Positions 25,739 through 35,087 are shown, numbered from the stretch's first letter. The stretch is DNA of 64,000 nt from CAYOSU01 sp964406735 (GCA_964406735.1 CAYOSU010000008.1:5980-69979), one strand, 5' to 3'. Made by a program: numbers and translations. Notes: generated from the letters alone by a model not told the origin.

Positions 25739-27043
25739 ATGAAGAATTATAATGAAGTAGAAAAAGTTGTTTATGCAAAAGGCTCGAAAGATCCTTATAC
25801 GTTCAAGTATTATAATCCCGAAGAGGTAATAATGGGCAAGACGATGAGAGAACATCTCCGTTTTGCGTTGAGCTATTGGCATACCATCGATTATTGCGGA
25901 ACCGATATGTTCGGTGGCAATACGATGGATAAGTCCTTCGGCCTTTCGGGTATGGATATGTGGAGAAGAAAAGCAGACTTCACGTTTGAGCTTTTAGACA
26001 AGCTCGATATAGATTACTACTGCTTCCACGACGTAGACATCGCTCCCGAGGGAGAAACTCTTGCAGAGAGTGAGAAGTACTACTTCGAGATGGTAGATTA
26101 CCTTGCAAAGAAGCAGAAAGAGCATAATAAAAAATTGCTTTGGAACACGGCTAACAACTTCGGCGACAAGAAGTTTATGGCAGGTGCTGCAACCTCTCCC
26201 GTAGCCGACGTTTTCGCAACTGCGGCAGCAAAGGTAAAAATGGGTCTTGACGCTGCTAAAAAGCTCGATGCAAGCGGATACGTTTTCTGGGGCGGCAGAG
26301 AGGGCTATGATACCCTTCTCAATACCGATATGGAATTGGAGCTTGACAACCTTGCAAGATTTATGCACATGTGCGTAGACTACGCAAAGGAGATAGGCTT
26401 CACGGGTCAGTTCTACATCGAGCCCAAGCCGAAGGAGCCCACCAAGCATCAGTACGATTTCGACTCCGCAACCTGCATGAACTTTTTGAGGACTTATGGC
26501 TTAGAGAAATACTTCAAGCTCAACATAGAGGCTAACCACGCAACGCTCGCAGGTCATACCTTCCAGCACGAGCTCAGAACGGCAGCGATCAACGGCGCAT
26601 TCGGTTCTATCGACGCAAATCAGGGCGATATGTTCCTCGGTTGGGATACCGACCAGTTCCCCACGAACGTTTACGAAACGGCGATGTGTATGTACGAGGT
26701 ATTGAGAGTGGGCGGCTTCGTAACGGGCGGTCTTAACTTCGACGCAAAGACCCGCCGCCAGTCCAACACGTTTGAGGATATCCTCCTTGCATATATTGCA
26801 GGTATGGACGGATTCGCACTCGGACTCCGTGTAGCGGCTAAGATGATAGAGGACGGCAGGATCGACGAGTTCGTCAAAGAGCGTTACGCTTCCTATAACG
26901 ACGGCATCGGCAAGAAGATAGTCGAGGGCAATACTTCCTTGAAGGAGCTTCACGACTATGCGCTCGGACTTGAAAAGATAGAGGTTCCGTCCGGAAGACA
27001 GGAATATCTCGAGTCCGTTCTCAACGAGATAATGTTCGGTTAA
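25739..27043 (+). CDS. xylA: xylose isomerase
   Basis: 434 residues from ATG 25739, which lies 8 bases after AAAGGAGG; the TTG one codon earlier is less likely. Signatures of the class II enzyme: CFHDVDIAPEG (about 94-104, catalytic His and Asp), GGREGYDTLLNTD (about 182-194), EPKPKEPTKHQYDFD (about 228-242) and NIEANHATLAGHTFQHEL (about 262-279), supplying the two metal sites. It converts D-xylose to D-xylulose in the cytoplasm. xylB follows after 1 base, making a xylAB operon under the divergent AraC regulator. Confidence 0.96.
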   Translation: MKNYNEVEKVVYAKGSKDPYTFKYYNPEEVIMGKTMREHLRFALSYWHTIDYCGTDMFGGNTMDKSFGLSGMDMWRRKADFTFELLDKLDIDYYCFHDVDIAPEGETLAESEKYYFEMVDYLAKKQKEHNKKLLWNTANNFGDKKFMAGAATSPVADVFATAAAKVKMGLDAAKKLDASGYVFWGGREGYDTLLNTDMELELDNLARFMHMCVDYAKEIGFTGQFYIEPKPKEPTKHQYDFDSATCMNFLRTYGLEKYFKLNIEANHATLAGHTFQHELRTAAINGAFGSIDANQGDMFLGWDTDQFPTNVYETAMCMYEVLRVGGFVTGGLNFDAKTRRQSNTFEDILLAYIAGMDGFALGLRVAAKMIEDGRIDEFVKERYASYNDGIGKKIVEGNTSLKELHDYALGLEKIEVPSGRQEYLESVLNEIMFG

Positions 27044-27044
27044 T

Positions 27045-28499
27045 ATGTTTTACCTTGGAATAGACCTCGGCACGAGCAGTGTAAAAGCTGTTCTTGCCGA
27101 CGATAACGGCATCATAGATTCCGCTTCGAGGAAATATAAGCTCCTCATTCCTAAAGAGGGTTGGACGGAGCAAGCCCCCGAGGACTGGTGGAATGGCACT
27201 AAGGAATGCGTTAAAGAGCTTTCCTCTCGCCATGATCTTAAAAATTCCCTTGTCGCAATGTCCTTTTGCGGTCAGATGCACGGCTTGGTAGTGCTTGACG
27301 AAGAAGATAACGTCATCCGTCCTGCGCTTTTATGGAACGACCAAAGGACTGTCAAAGAGTGTGACTATCTCAATAACGTCATAGGGAAAAGCAAGCTTAT
27401 TGAGCTTACGGGAAATATTGCATTTACGGGATTCACTGCTCCAAAGGTCTTGTGGATAAAGAACAACGAGCCTGAAAATTTTGCTCGCATAGCAAAGATA
27501 ATGCTCCCTAAAGACTATGTTGCTTACAAGCTGTCGGGCGTATTTGCAAGCGATGTTTCGGACGATTCCGGAACGCTGTACTTCGACGTAAAGAACAGGC
27601 GCTTCTCTGGCGAGATGTGCGAGATACTCTCGATAAAAAAAGAGTGGCTTCCCAAGGTGTTTGAGTCTTACGAGGCTGTCGGTACGGTAAGAGCAGACGT
27701 CGCAAACGAGCTGAATATCAGCGCAAACACTCTTGTAGTAATAGGCGGCGGCGATCAGGCGGTCGGGGCGATAGGAACGGGTACGGTCGAAAACAACGCC
27801 GTCTCAATATCGCTCGGCACGAGCGGAGTGGTCTTTGCGGCAAGTGACAGGTTCGTAGAGAGCAAGGAGGGCACGATGCACTCCTTCCGCCATGCAAACG
27901 GCAAATATCACTCGATGGGCTGTATGCTCTCGTGCGCAGGTGCGCTTGACCATTTCGTTAACGTGCTTGAAAGGTCGGGCGATTTCGACGCATTGACGGC
28001 AGAAGCAGAAAAGCGTCCGATATCCGATGTCGTGTTCTTGCCCTATTTCTCGGGCGAACGTTCCCCGATAAACGATCCCGGCGCAAAGGCTGCGTTCTTC
28101 GGAATGAGTCTTTCGACCGAAAGAGGGGACCTTACCCGTGCGGTGTTAGAGGGAGCGTCGTTCGGACTGTACGATTGTCTAAAGTCTCTTAACGAGATGG
28201 GGATATACCCCGAAAAGGCGAGAGTAATAGGCGGCGGAACGAAGTCAAAACTCTGGATGCAGATACTTGCCGATATTTTGGGTATAAGGCTTTCGACGAT
28301 AAACACCGCCGACGGCGGCTCGCTCGGTGCTATCATTCTTGCGATGACGGCAAGCGGCAGATTTGCTTCCGTTGAGGAGGGCTGCAAGGCACTCATAAAA
28401 GACGAGGCTACCTTTGAGCCCGATATGGCGATGCACGCAAGGTACGACGAAAAATTCGCTCGCTTCAAAAAGCTTTATGAGGCAACGAAGGGAGTATAA
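27045..28499 (+). CDS. xylB: xylulokinase
   Basis: 484 residues, full length for a FGGY kinase. IDLGTSSVKAV (5-15), CGQMHG (about 76-81, typical of xylulokinase), LLWNDQR (about 98), GGGDQAVGAIGTG (about 230) and GGGTKSKLWMQ (about 396). It phosphorylates D-xylulose to the 5-phosphate for the pentose phosphate route. It starts 1 base after the xylA stop and is closed by a terminator at 28538-28577. Confidence 0.95.
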   Translation: MFYLGIDLGTSSVKAVLADDNGIIDSASRKYKLLIPKEGWTEQAPEDWWNGTKECVKELSSRHDLKNSLVAMSFCGQMHGLVVLDEEDNVIRPALLWNDQRTVKECDYLNNVIGKSKLIELTGNIAFTGFTAPKVLWIKNNEPENFARIAKIMLPKDYVAYKLSGVFASDVSDDSGTLYFDVKNRRFSGEMCEILSIKKEWLPKVFESYEAVGTVRADVANELNISANTLVVIGGGDQAVGAIGTGTVENNAVSISLGTSGVVFAASDRFVESKEGTMHSFRHANGKYHSMGCMLSCAGALDHFVNVLERSGDFDALTAEAEKRPISDVVFLPYFSGERSPINDPGAKAAFFGMSLSTERGDLTRAVLEGASFGLYDCLKSLNEMGIYPEKARVIGGGTKSKLWMQILADILGIRLSTINTADGGSLGAIILAMTASGRFASVEEGCKALIKDEATFEPDMAMHARYDEKFARFKKLYEATKGV

Positions 28500-28537
28500 C
28501 GATCGGTTCGATTAAAGTAAAAGAAAATCAATAAAAC

Positions 28538-28577
28538 AAATATCCGACGGCAAATAACTGTCGGATATTTTAGTTTT
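28538..28577 (+). terminator. intrinsic terminator of xylAB
   Basis: AAATATCCGAC and GTCGGATATTT form a perfect 11-bp stem, followed by TAGTTTTT. Confidence 0.85.
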
Positions 28578-28731
28578 TATGATATGAAATAGCAAATATA
28601 GTCGCAAAACGAACAAATTTAATGCTTTTGCGAACGATAGACTATATATTTATGCGAAAAAGCGTGATACAATCAAATATGGATAAGTCTGTAATTTTTG
28701 TGCAAATAATACAAAAAAACAGAAAAAATTG

Positions 28732-28761
28732 CAATACAGCGAAAGAAGGTCGTTGTATAAT
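28732..28761 (+). promoter_or_regulatory. GH2 promoter with CAATACA box
   Basis: CAATACA (28732-28738), 17 bases, TATAAT (28756-28761). AATACA in place of TTGACA at -35 suggests activator dependence. Confidence 0.6.
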
Positions 28762-28812
28762 TAAAGTAAAAGGCTAAAAGGCTTTATTTGGCAGAGCTTT
28801 AAGGAGGAAAAC

Positions 28813-31143
28813 ATGGTTATTGATTTTAACAGGGGCTGGACATTCAGCAAAAAGGGTATGCCCGAGACTGCAACGGCGGTAAATCTTCCGCACGATGCAA
28901 TGATACTTGAGCCGCGCGGCAAGTGCGTCAACGGCGGCAATACGGGATATTTCCCCGGTGGCAATTATACCTACGAGAAGACGTTTGATGTTACTGCAGA
29001 TATGCTCGGCAAGTACGTCGGAATACTCTTCGAGGGCGTATACCGCTTGGCTACCGTATACGTCAACGGCGAGAAGGCTGCGTTCCACGCATACGGCTAT
29101 ACGGAGTTTGAGGTAGACGTTTCGGAGCTTGTCAAAGAGGGCGAAAACACCGTTTTGGTGGACGTTTGGAATAACTTAGAGCCAAACTCCCGTTGGTATT
29201 GCGGCTCGGGAATTTATCGCCCTGTTTCGCTTATAATCAAGGATAAACACCACTTAACGGACGTCGTTATTACGACGAAGCAGATAAACCCTGCGATAAT
29301 AAACGTAACCGCCTCCGAGGAAGCTGACGTTGAGATATACGACGGCGATACGCTCGTAGCAAGCGGCAAGACGGGAGACATCGAGATCCCCAACGCAAAG
29401 CTTTGGGATGACCTTGAGCCTAACCTTTATAAGGCTGTAATAAAGATTCCGACCGACACGGTAGAGGAGACCTTCGGTATAAGGACTATAACCTATTCCG
29501 CAAAGACGGGCGTTCTCATTAACGGCAGAGAGGTCAAGTTCCGCGGTGCGTGCATACACCACGATAACGGCGTTTTAGGCGCATGCGATTTCGTAGATGC
29601 TTCCGACAGACGTATCAGAATACTCAAAGAGGGCGGATACAATGCGATAAGGTCTGCTCATAACCCTTGTTCGAGAGAGATACTCCGTGCATGCGATAAA
29701 TACGGTATATACGTCATGGATGAGACATTCGACATGTGGTATACTCCCAAGACCCACCACGACTATTCAAGAGACTTCTGGGAGAATTACAAGGACGATA
29801 TCAAGGCGATGGTATTAAAAGATCGCAACCATCCGTCCGTAGTTATGTACTCTATCGGAAACGAGAACTCCGAATTCCATGACGAAAAGGGCATGATGCT
29901 TGCAAAAGAACAAGCAGACCTCATTAGATCTATCGATTCCACGAGGATAGTTACCATCGGCGCAAACCTCATGCTTGCTCTTATGAATAATATTTATAAG
30001 GACGAGGGCGGAGAGTATAAGAGAGAGCCTTTAACTGAAGCTAACGGTGTTACCAAGAAGATGGAAAAAACAGGTTCTGCTGGCTTTAACCTTATTATGA
30101 GTATGCTCCCGAAGATCATGGGCAATGCGAGCAAGAAGAAAGGCTGCGGAGTCCTTGCAGATAAGCTTGACGAATTTATCGACATCGTAGGTCTTAACTA
30201 CGGCGATGCGAGATACGATATGGACTTTGCGAGAGATCCTGACCGTATGTATGTCGGCAGCGAGACCTTTGCCGTTTCCATTTACGACAACTGGAACAGA
30301 GTAGAGAAATATCATCAGCTCATCGGCGATTTCGTATGGACGGGCTGGGATTATATCGGCGAGGCTGGCTCTTGCGGCGCATGGGATTACATGGAGTGGG
30401 GTAACTATCCTTTGCTCGACGGCGCAGGAACGATCGACATTTGCGGCAATAGAACGGTGGTTAACTACTACATGCAGATATGCAACGGAACGTACGATAG
30501 AGCGTATATCGGAGTTGCTCCAGTAAATTACGTCGGAAAGAAGTATCAGAGAGGCGGTTGGAGACTCAACAACTACATTCACTCTTGGTCTTGGCAGGGC
30601 TGCGAAGGTGTTAAGACTACCGTAGAGGTATACGGCAAGGGAGTCAAGGCAGAGCTTTTCTTGAACGGAAAGTCGCTTGGTGTGAAGAAGATGCAGAAGA
30701 ACATTGCTAAGTTTGCCGTTAAATACGCTCCGGGAACGCTTACCGCAAAGGTATACGATGCAAAAGGCAACGTTTGGGGCGAGGATAAGCTTGAGACTTC
30801 GGGCAACGATACCGTAATGAACGTATCGGTAGATAAGAAAGTATTGAATGCCAACGGACAGGACCTTTCTTATGTATTCATCGAGATGCAGGATAAGAAC
30901 GGAATTTATAAGCCGGCAGAAGACAGATCCGTCAACGTCAAGATCGAGGGCGATGCGGTAACGCTTCAGGGCTTCGGTTCTTCGAGAACGAGAACGGACG
31001 AGGTATTCAACAGCGATACTCACTCCACGAACTTCGGCCAGGCGCTCGCCGTATTGAGAGCAGGATACGAAAAAGGTATTGCAAAGATAACGGTATCTGC
31101 CGAAGGTGTTGCTCCCGTAACGTTCGAAGTGGAAGTTAAATAA
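28813..31143 (+). CDS. glycoside hydrolase family 2 (beta-galactosidase/beta-glucuronidase type)
   Basis: 776 residues in the GH2 order: N-terminal sugar-binding domain with WTFSKKG and LPHDAM, Ig-like domain, TIM barrel with RGACIHHDNG (about 241) and RSAHNP (about 281), SIGNENS (acid/base Glu about 351) and SETFA (nucleophile Glu about 484), then C-terminal beta domains. It cleaves a beta-linked galactose, glucuronate or similar residue. No signal peptide, so cytoplasmic. AAGGAGG precedes the ATG. It shares its promoter box with the sulfatase and the binding proteins, so the substrate might be a sulfated beta-glycan (inference). Confidence 0.9.
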   Translation: MVIDFNRGWTFSKKGMPETATAVNLPHDAMILEPRGKCVNGGNTGYFPGGNYTYEKTFDVTADMLGKYVGILFEGVYRLATVYVNGEKAAFHAYGYTEFEVDVSELVKEGENTVLVDVWNNLEPNSRWYCGSGIYRPVSLIIKDKHHLTDVVITTKQINPAIINVTASEEADVEIYDGDTLVASGKTGDIEIPNAKLWDDLEPNLYKAVIKIPTDTVEETFGIRTITYSAKTGVLINGREVKFRGACIHHDNGVLGACDFVDASDRRIRILKEGGYNAIRSAHNPCSREILRACDKYGIYVMDETFDMWYTPKTHHDYSRDFWENYKDDIKAMVLKDRNHPSVVMYSIGNENSEFHDEKGMMLAKEQADLIRSIDSTRIVTIGANLMLALMNNIYKDEGGEYKREPLTEANGVTKKMEKTGSAGFNLIMSMLPKIMGNASKKKGCGVLADKLDEFIDIVGLNYGDARYDMDFARDPDRMYVGSETFAVSIYDNWNRVEKYHQLIGDFVWTGWDYIGEAGSCGAWDYMEWGNYPLLDGAGTIDICGNRTVVNYYMQICNGTYDRAYIGVAPVNYVGKKYQRGGWRLNNYIHSWSWQGCEGVKTTVEVYGKGVKAELFLNGKSLGVKKMQKNIAKFAVKYAPGTLTAKVYDAKGNVWGEDKLETSGNDTVMNVSVDKKVLNANGQDLSYVFIEMQDKNGIYKPAEDRSVNVKIEGDAVTLQGFGSSRTRTDEVFNSDTHSTNFGQALAVLRAGYEKGIAKITVSAEGVAPVTFEVEVK

Positions 31144-31181
31144 TATTTTTGTAGTTTCTCAATAAAAATTATCAAACGCTC

Positions 31182-31210
31182 TTGAAATAGAGTTTATTAA
31201 GTAGTATAAT
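31182..31210 (+). promoter_or_regulatory. sigma-A promoter of the MFS leader RNA
   Basis: TTGAAA (31182-31187), 17 bases, TATAAT (31205-31210). Transcription would start near 31217, about 124 bases before the MFS ATG and 50 bases before the leader terminator. Confidence 0.8.
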
Positions 31211-31266
31211 ATAGGTGTATTCAAGCTTAAAAAAGCGAGAATATATATATTTTATTTTGAAGAATT

Positions 31267-31314
31267 TGGCAAGCATAAGGACTATTGAAAGTGTTTTTAT
31301 GCTTGCCATTTTTT
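31267..31314 (+). terminator. leader terminator (apparent attenuator) before MFS gene
   Basis: TGGCAAGCATAA pairs perfectly with TTATGCTTGCCA (12 bp) around an 18-base loop, followed by TTTTTT. It ends 26 bases before the MFS ATG and only 13 bases before its ribosome-binding site, so no promoter fits between. MFS expression therefore needs readthrough, either from 31182 or from GH2. Confidence 0.85.
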
Positions 31315-31340
31315 AGGAAAATATGTTAAGGAGAAAAATT

Positions 31341-32720
31341 ATGAAAGATCCTCAAAAAGTCTACGCAAAAGAGCAAAAAGAGCTTTTGAAGCGCAGAAAA
31401 ATGGCGGCTCGTCACGAGAGTAAGTATGCAATGATAATTGCATTTATCCTCGTCGTATGCATTCACATAGTAGACGAGCTTGCAACAAACCTTCCCGGTT
31501 ATTTACAGACCTCGATAGTAACGGAATTTTTCGTTATAGGAAAGGGCTTGGAATATAACGAGGGATTGTCGCAGATGTCAGCGTACAGTATGATAGTCTC
31601 CGTACTCGTATTCTTTGCACCGTTCTACAAGACGCTTGCCGATCGTTTCGGAAGGAAACCCTTCCTCGTTATGAATACGGCGTTTTTCGGCGTAGGAATG
31701 CTCGTATGCTTCCTTGCTCCGAATTATCCGATATACCTCGTCGGTACGGCTATAATGAGCTTCTTCACCGCTCACGATATGCAGGTTACGTATATTCTCG
31801 AGGTTGCACCCGCAGATAAGCGTACCACCTTCTACGGCACGACAAAGTGCATCGGAACTATTGGACTCGTTCTCGTACCGCTTTTCAGGGATATGTTCAT
31901 GGGCAACGACGGCACACAGTGGAGATGGGTATTCTTCATTCCTATCTTTATAGCATTCGGCGTCTCCGTTATGGCGATAATTATGGGACACGAGACCAAG
32001 GTCTTCCTGAACCAGAGAATAGAGTATCTTGAAAAGCCCATCGAGCAAAGAGAAAGGGAAAAGGCAGAGGCTAAGGCAGAAGCAGCTAAAAAGCCCGGCA
32101 TCTTCCAGGCTATCAAGTACATATTCAAGGATACGAAAGATCTTAGAAACCTTGTTATTGCGATGCTCGTATATTACGCAGGTATGATGGGATTCTCTTC
32201 ATACTATGAGTCGATAATGACTACGAGCGGAATGTCAACTGCCGAGGTTACGCAGGCGCTATACGTTTACCCGTTCGTATTTGCAGGCATAGTTCTCCTT
32301 TGCGGACTTTTGGGAGATCACTTGGGAAGAAAGACGACGATCGGTATTATGGGCGGCGTTTCGATAATAGGATTTATTCTCTTCTGCTTAGGCTGCGGAC
32401 AGGGCTGGAATCCTTATCTCATCGGCTTCCTTTACGGCATTTACCTTGGTTGCTATTGGCAGGCGGGCGATTACATGCAGGTCATGGTATCAGAAAAAGC
32501 TCCTACCGAGATAAGAGCGTCCGTAACGGGTGCGATAGGTCTTTTGCAGTTCTTCTGCGTAATCGTAGGTATGGTCATCATTCTCGGACTTATGAACGTA
32601 CTTCCGCTGTCGCTTGCATGCCTTATCGTTGCGACGCCGTTCATTATCGCAGGCGTTCTCATCGTTGCTATCAAGGTCAAGGAGACCAAGGGCGTAGACC
32701 TCGCCGAGGCAGGCGAATAA
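31341..32720 (+). CDS. MFS sugar transporter
   Basis: 459 residues from ATG 31341; AAGGAG at 31328-31333 sits between this ATG and an in-frame ATG at 31323, which fixes the start. About twelve membrane helices, with the MFS signature DRFGRKP (about 103-109) after helix 2, its second-half echo GDHLGRKTT (about 331), and a charged central loop rich in Glu and Ala (about 230-255). The family moves sugars or glycosides with protons. Its position after GH2 and xylAB suggests import of xylosides or galactosides. Controlled by the leader terminator. Confidence 0.88.
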   Translation: MKDPQKVYAKEQKELLKRRKMAARHESKYAMIIAFILVVCIHIVDELATNLPGYLQTSIVTEFFVIGKGLEYNEGLSQMSAYSMIVSVLVFFAPFYKTLADRFGRKPFLVMNTAFFGVGMLVCFLAPNYPIYLVGTAIMSFFTAHDMQVTYILEVAPADKRTTFYGTTKCIGTIGLVLVPLFRDMFMGNDGTQWRWVFFIPIFIAFGVSVMAIIMGHETKVFLNQRIEYLEKPIEQREREKAEAKAEAAKKPGIFQAIKYIFKDTKDLRNLVIAMLVYYAGMMGFSSYYESIMTTSGMSTAEVTQALYVYPFVFAGIVLLCGLLGDHLGRKTTIGIMGGVSIIGFILFCLGCGQGWNPYLIGFLYGIYLGCYWQAGDYMQVMVSEKAPTEIRASVTGAIGLLQFFCVIVGMVIILGLMNVLPLSLACLIVATPFIIAGVLIVAIKVKETKGVDLAEAGE

Positions 32721-33189
32721 TAAAACGGCGAAAAGCCGGTAGAAAACTGCTTGATTCGACCTAAAAAATCGGGCTCAAAAAAACTTAGAAAATATACATA
32801 AAAAGTTGCAAAAACGGCCTCTAAACGGTTGACTTTGCAGCTTTTTTTATGTATATTGTAATGGTCTGCGGATAAAACAGACCAATTTTGCTTGTCATAA
32901 CGACTAACTCTTTATTCCAAGCGGGGTTTTGAACGACCCTTAATTTTATGAGGATAAGCGCAACACGCACGGCAAAGTTTTCAATATCTGTCGCACGGCA
33001 CAATATGGTGTGCCGAGAGGGCAAAAACCGTACCTATATATAGATAAAGGTTTGCTGCGAAGAGAATAAAGCTTTGAGAAAGCGTAAATGCGAGTGTCTT
33101 AATGAGATTAAGTGAAGCGAAAAACGCCACGACCAATACGGAAACCGCATGTCGGAGGAGATAAAGGCACGAGTCGTTAAGGAGGATAT
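32721..33189. other. 469-base gap before the S10 cluster
   Basis: It holds a 67-base inverted repeat (32791-32857) and then about 330 bases without a convincing gene. CGGCAC/GTGCCG (about 32993-33016) could be a leader hairpin. The length suits a regulated S10 leader, but no known L4-binding structure was recognised. TTGACT (32829) and TATATT (32852) are spaced 17 apart but lie inside the repeat, so the promoter of the cluster is uncertain. Confidence 0.5.
32791..32857. terminator. long inverted repeat, bidirectional terminator-like
   Basis: The left arm AATATACATAAAAAG plus TTGCAAA is matched by TTTGCAG plus CTTTTTTTATGTATATT on the right, about 22 pairs with a small mismatch, around a 21-base loop that holds two AACGG copies. 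A-run, hairpin and T-run make it a terminator in both directions. Confidence 0.65.
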
Positions 33190-33489
33190 ATGGCAACACA
33201 GAAAATCAGAATCAAATTGAGAGCGTACGACCACAACCTGGTTGACGATGCGGCTAACCGTATCGTAGAGGCGATGGAAAAAGCCGGCGCTAAGGTTTCA
33301 GGACCTTTGCCGCTCCCCACGGAGAAGGAGATAATCACGATCCTTCGTTCGCCTCACGTCAACAAAGACTCCCGTGAGCAATTCGAGAGAAGAACTCACA
33401 AGCGTTTGATCGACATCTACAGCCCCAATGCAAAAGTTTTGGAAGACATTCACCTTCCTGCAGGCGTAGACATCAAGATCAAGCTTTAA
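33190..33489 (+). CDS. rpsJ: ribosomal protein S10
   Basis: 99 residues with the conserved start KIRIKLRAYDHNLVD and the RRTHKRLIDIYSP segment near residues 72-84. It belongs to the 30S head and, as NusE, pairs with NusB in antitermination. AAGGAGG precedes the ATG. It opens a cluster of ribosomal genes on one strand up to 49221 in the usual S10-spc-alpha order. Confidence 0.97.
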   Translation: MATQKIRIKLRAYDHNLVDDAANRIVEAMEKAGAKVSGPLPLPTEKEIITILRSPHVNKDSREQFERRTHKRLIDIYSPNAKVLEDIHLPAGVDIKIKL

Positions 33490-33510
33490 TTTCCGAGGAG
33501 GTAGACGAAA

Positions 33511-34143
33511 ATGAAGAAAGCTATAATCGGAAAGAAAGTCGGAATGACGCAGGTATTCCTCGAGAACGGCGACTGCTTGCCGGTAACTGTCATTTTGGCA
33601 GGTCCGTGCCCTGTAGTTTCCAAGAAGACCGTTGAAAAAGACGGATACTCCAGCGCAGTTCTCGGATTTGACACAGTATCGGAAAAGAAGCTTAACAAGG
33701 CTCAGCTCGGTCAGTTCAAGAAGGCTAATTTGCAGCCGATGAGAACGCTCAAAGAATTCAAGCTCGATAACGCGGAAGCCCTCGAAGTAGGAACCGTACT
33801 TGACGTAACGCAGTTTGCTAGCGGCGACAAGGTAGACGTTTGCGGCACGACTCGCGGACGTGGATACACGGGCGTTATCCAGAGATGGAATCAGCACAAA
33901 TTGAGAGCATCGCACGGTACCGGCCCTGTTCACAGAGAAGTCGGTTCTATGGGCGCTAACTCCGATCCCTCGAGAGTTTTGAAGCTTAAACACATGCCCG
34001 GTCGTTACGGACACGAAAGAGTAACGATCCAGAACTTGCAGGTAGTAAAAGTCGACCTTGACAAGAACGTCCTTTTGGTAAAGGGTGCTGTACCGGGACC
34101 TAAGGGTTCTCTCGTAACGGTAATCAATTCCGTAAAAGGCTAA
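33511..34143 (+). CDS. rplC: ribosomal protein L3
   Basis: 210 residues, normal length. Recognised by GKKVGMTQVF at the N-terminus and the loop GTGPVHREVGSMGANSDPSR (about 134-153), which reaches toward the peptidyl transferase centre. It is an early 50S assembly protein. AGGAGG lies 9 bases before the ATG; spacing to rpsJ is 21 bases. Confidence 0.97.
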   Translation: MKKAIIGKKVGMTQVFLENGDCLPVTVILAGPCPVVSKKTVEKDGYSSAVLGFDTVSEKKLNKAQLGQFKKANLQPMRTLKEFKLDNAEALEVGTVLDVTQFASGDKVDVCGTTRGRGYTGVIQRWNQHKLRASHGTGPVHREVGSMGANSDPSRVLKLKHMPGRYGHERVTIQNLQVVKVDLDKNVLLVKGAVPGPKGSLVTVINSVKG

Positions 34144-34160
34144 TTTAAGGAGTAACTAAA

Positions 34161-34787
34161 ATGCCAGACATTAAAGTATTAAATATGGAAGGAAAGGAAG
34201 TTAGCACATTAACGCTTTCCGAAGAAGTATTCGGCCAGCCCCTTAACGCAGCCCTCATTCATCAGGTAGTCGTTGCTCAGGCGGCAAACAAGAGACAGGG
34301 GACGAAATCCGCTCTTACGCGTTCTGAAGTTCGCGGCGGCGGAATCAAGCCTTGGAGACAGAAAGGCACGGGCAGAGCTCGTCAGGGTTCTATCAGAAGC
34401 CCGCAGTGGACTGGCGGCGGCGTCGTATTTGCGCCGAAGCCGAGAGATTTCTCGAAGGACATCAACGTCAAGATGAGAAGAAACGCTTTGAAGAGCGCAC
34501 TTTCTGCGAAGGTTGCTGACGGCGAATTCGTAGTACTTGACAAGATCGAGCTCGAGAATGCAAAGACCAAGCTCGTTGCTGCAATGCTCAAGAATCTCAA
34601 CATGGAGAAGAGCGTACTCGTAATTCTTCCTGAAAGAGACGAAATGTTCTTGAGAGCAGGTTCGAACATCGAAAAGCTTTCCGTAACGTACGCAGAACTT
34701 TTGAACGTAACGGAAGTAGTTAAGAACATCAACATCGTTACGACTGTTGACGGCGTTAAGAAAATCGAGGAGGTATGTTCGTTATGA
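34161..34787 (+). CDS. rplD: ribosomal protein L4
   Basis: 208 residues with the extended loop KRQGTKSALTRSEVRGGG (about 47-64) and KPWRQKGTGRARQGS (about 66-80) that lines the exit tunnel. In enteric bacteria L4 also represses its own operon; no matching leader could be identified here. It overlaps the L23 start by 4 bases (ATGA). Confidence 0.97.
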   Translation: MPDIKVLNMEGKEVSTLTLSEEVFGQPLNAALIHQVVVAQAANKRQGTKSALTRSEVRGGGIKPWRQKGTGRARQGSIRSPQWTGGGVVFAPKPRDFSKDINVKMRRNALKSALSAKVADGEFVVLDKIELENAKTKLVAAMLKNLNMEKSVLVILPERDEMFLRAGSNIEKLSVTYAELLNVTEVVKNINIVTTVDGVKKIEEVCSL

Positions 34788-35074
34788 CATCAAGAGATAT
34801 CATCAAAAAGCCCTTACTCTCCGAGAAGAGCTATGACGGTATTGCAACGAAGAAATACACCTTCGAAGTAGCAAAGGACGCTACGAAGACGCAGATCAAA
34901 GCTGCTGTCGAAGAGATCTTCGGCGTAAAGGTAGAAAAGGTCAATACGGTCAATTATGAAGGAAAGCTCAAGAGAATGGGCAGAAACGAAGGCAGACGTC
35001 CTTCTTACAAGAAAGCCATTGTTCAGCTTACTTCTGACAGCAAGACTATCGAGTTCTTCGATAGCATGAACTAA
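34784..35074 (+). CDS. rplW: ribosomal protein L23
   Basis: 96 residues from ATG 34784. An ATG at 34775 directly abuts the AGGAGGT ribosome-binding site with no spacer, so the second ATG, 10 bases later and overlapping the L4 stop, is preferred. KKPLLSEKSYD and the KVEKVNTVNYEGKLKRMGR segment are typical. L23 sits at the tunnel exit and docks trigger factor and SRP. Confidence 0.95.
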   Translation: MTSRDIIKKPLLSEKSYDGIATKKYTFEVAKDATKTQIKAAVEEIFGVKVEKVNTVNYEGKLKRMGRNEGRRPSYKKAIVQLTSDSKTIEFFDSMN

Positions 35075-35087
35075 GGAGGGAAACACT

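Noticed and set aside
32829..32857. TTGACT/TATATT as the S10 promoter
   Set aside because: Spacing is right, but both boxes lie within a long terminator-like inverted repeat, so it was not listed as a promoter.
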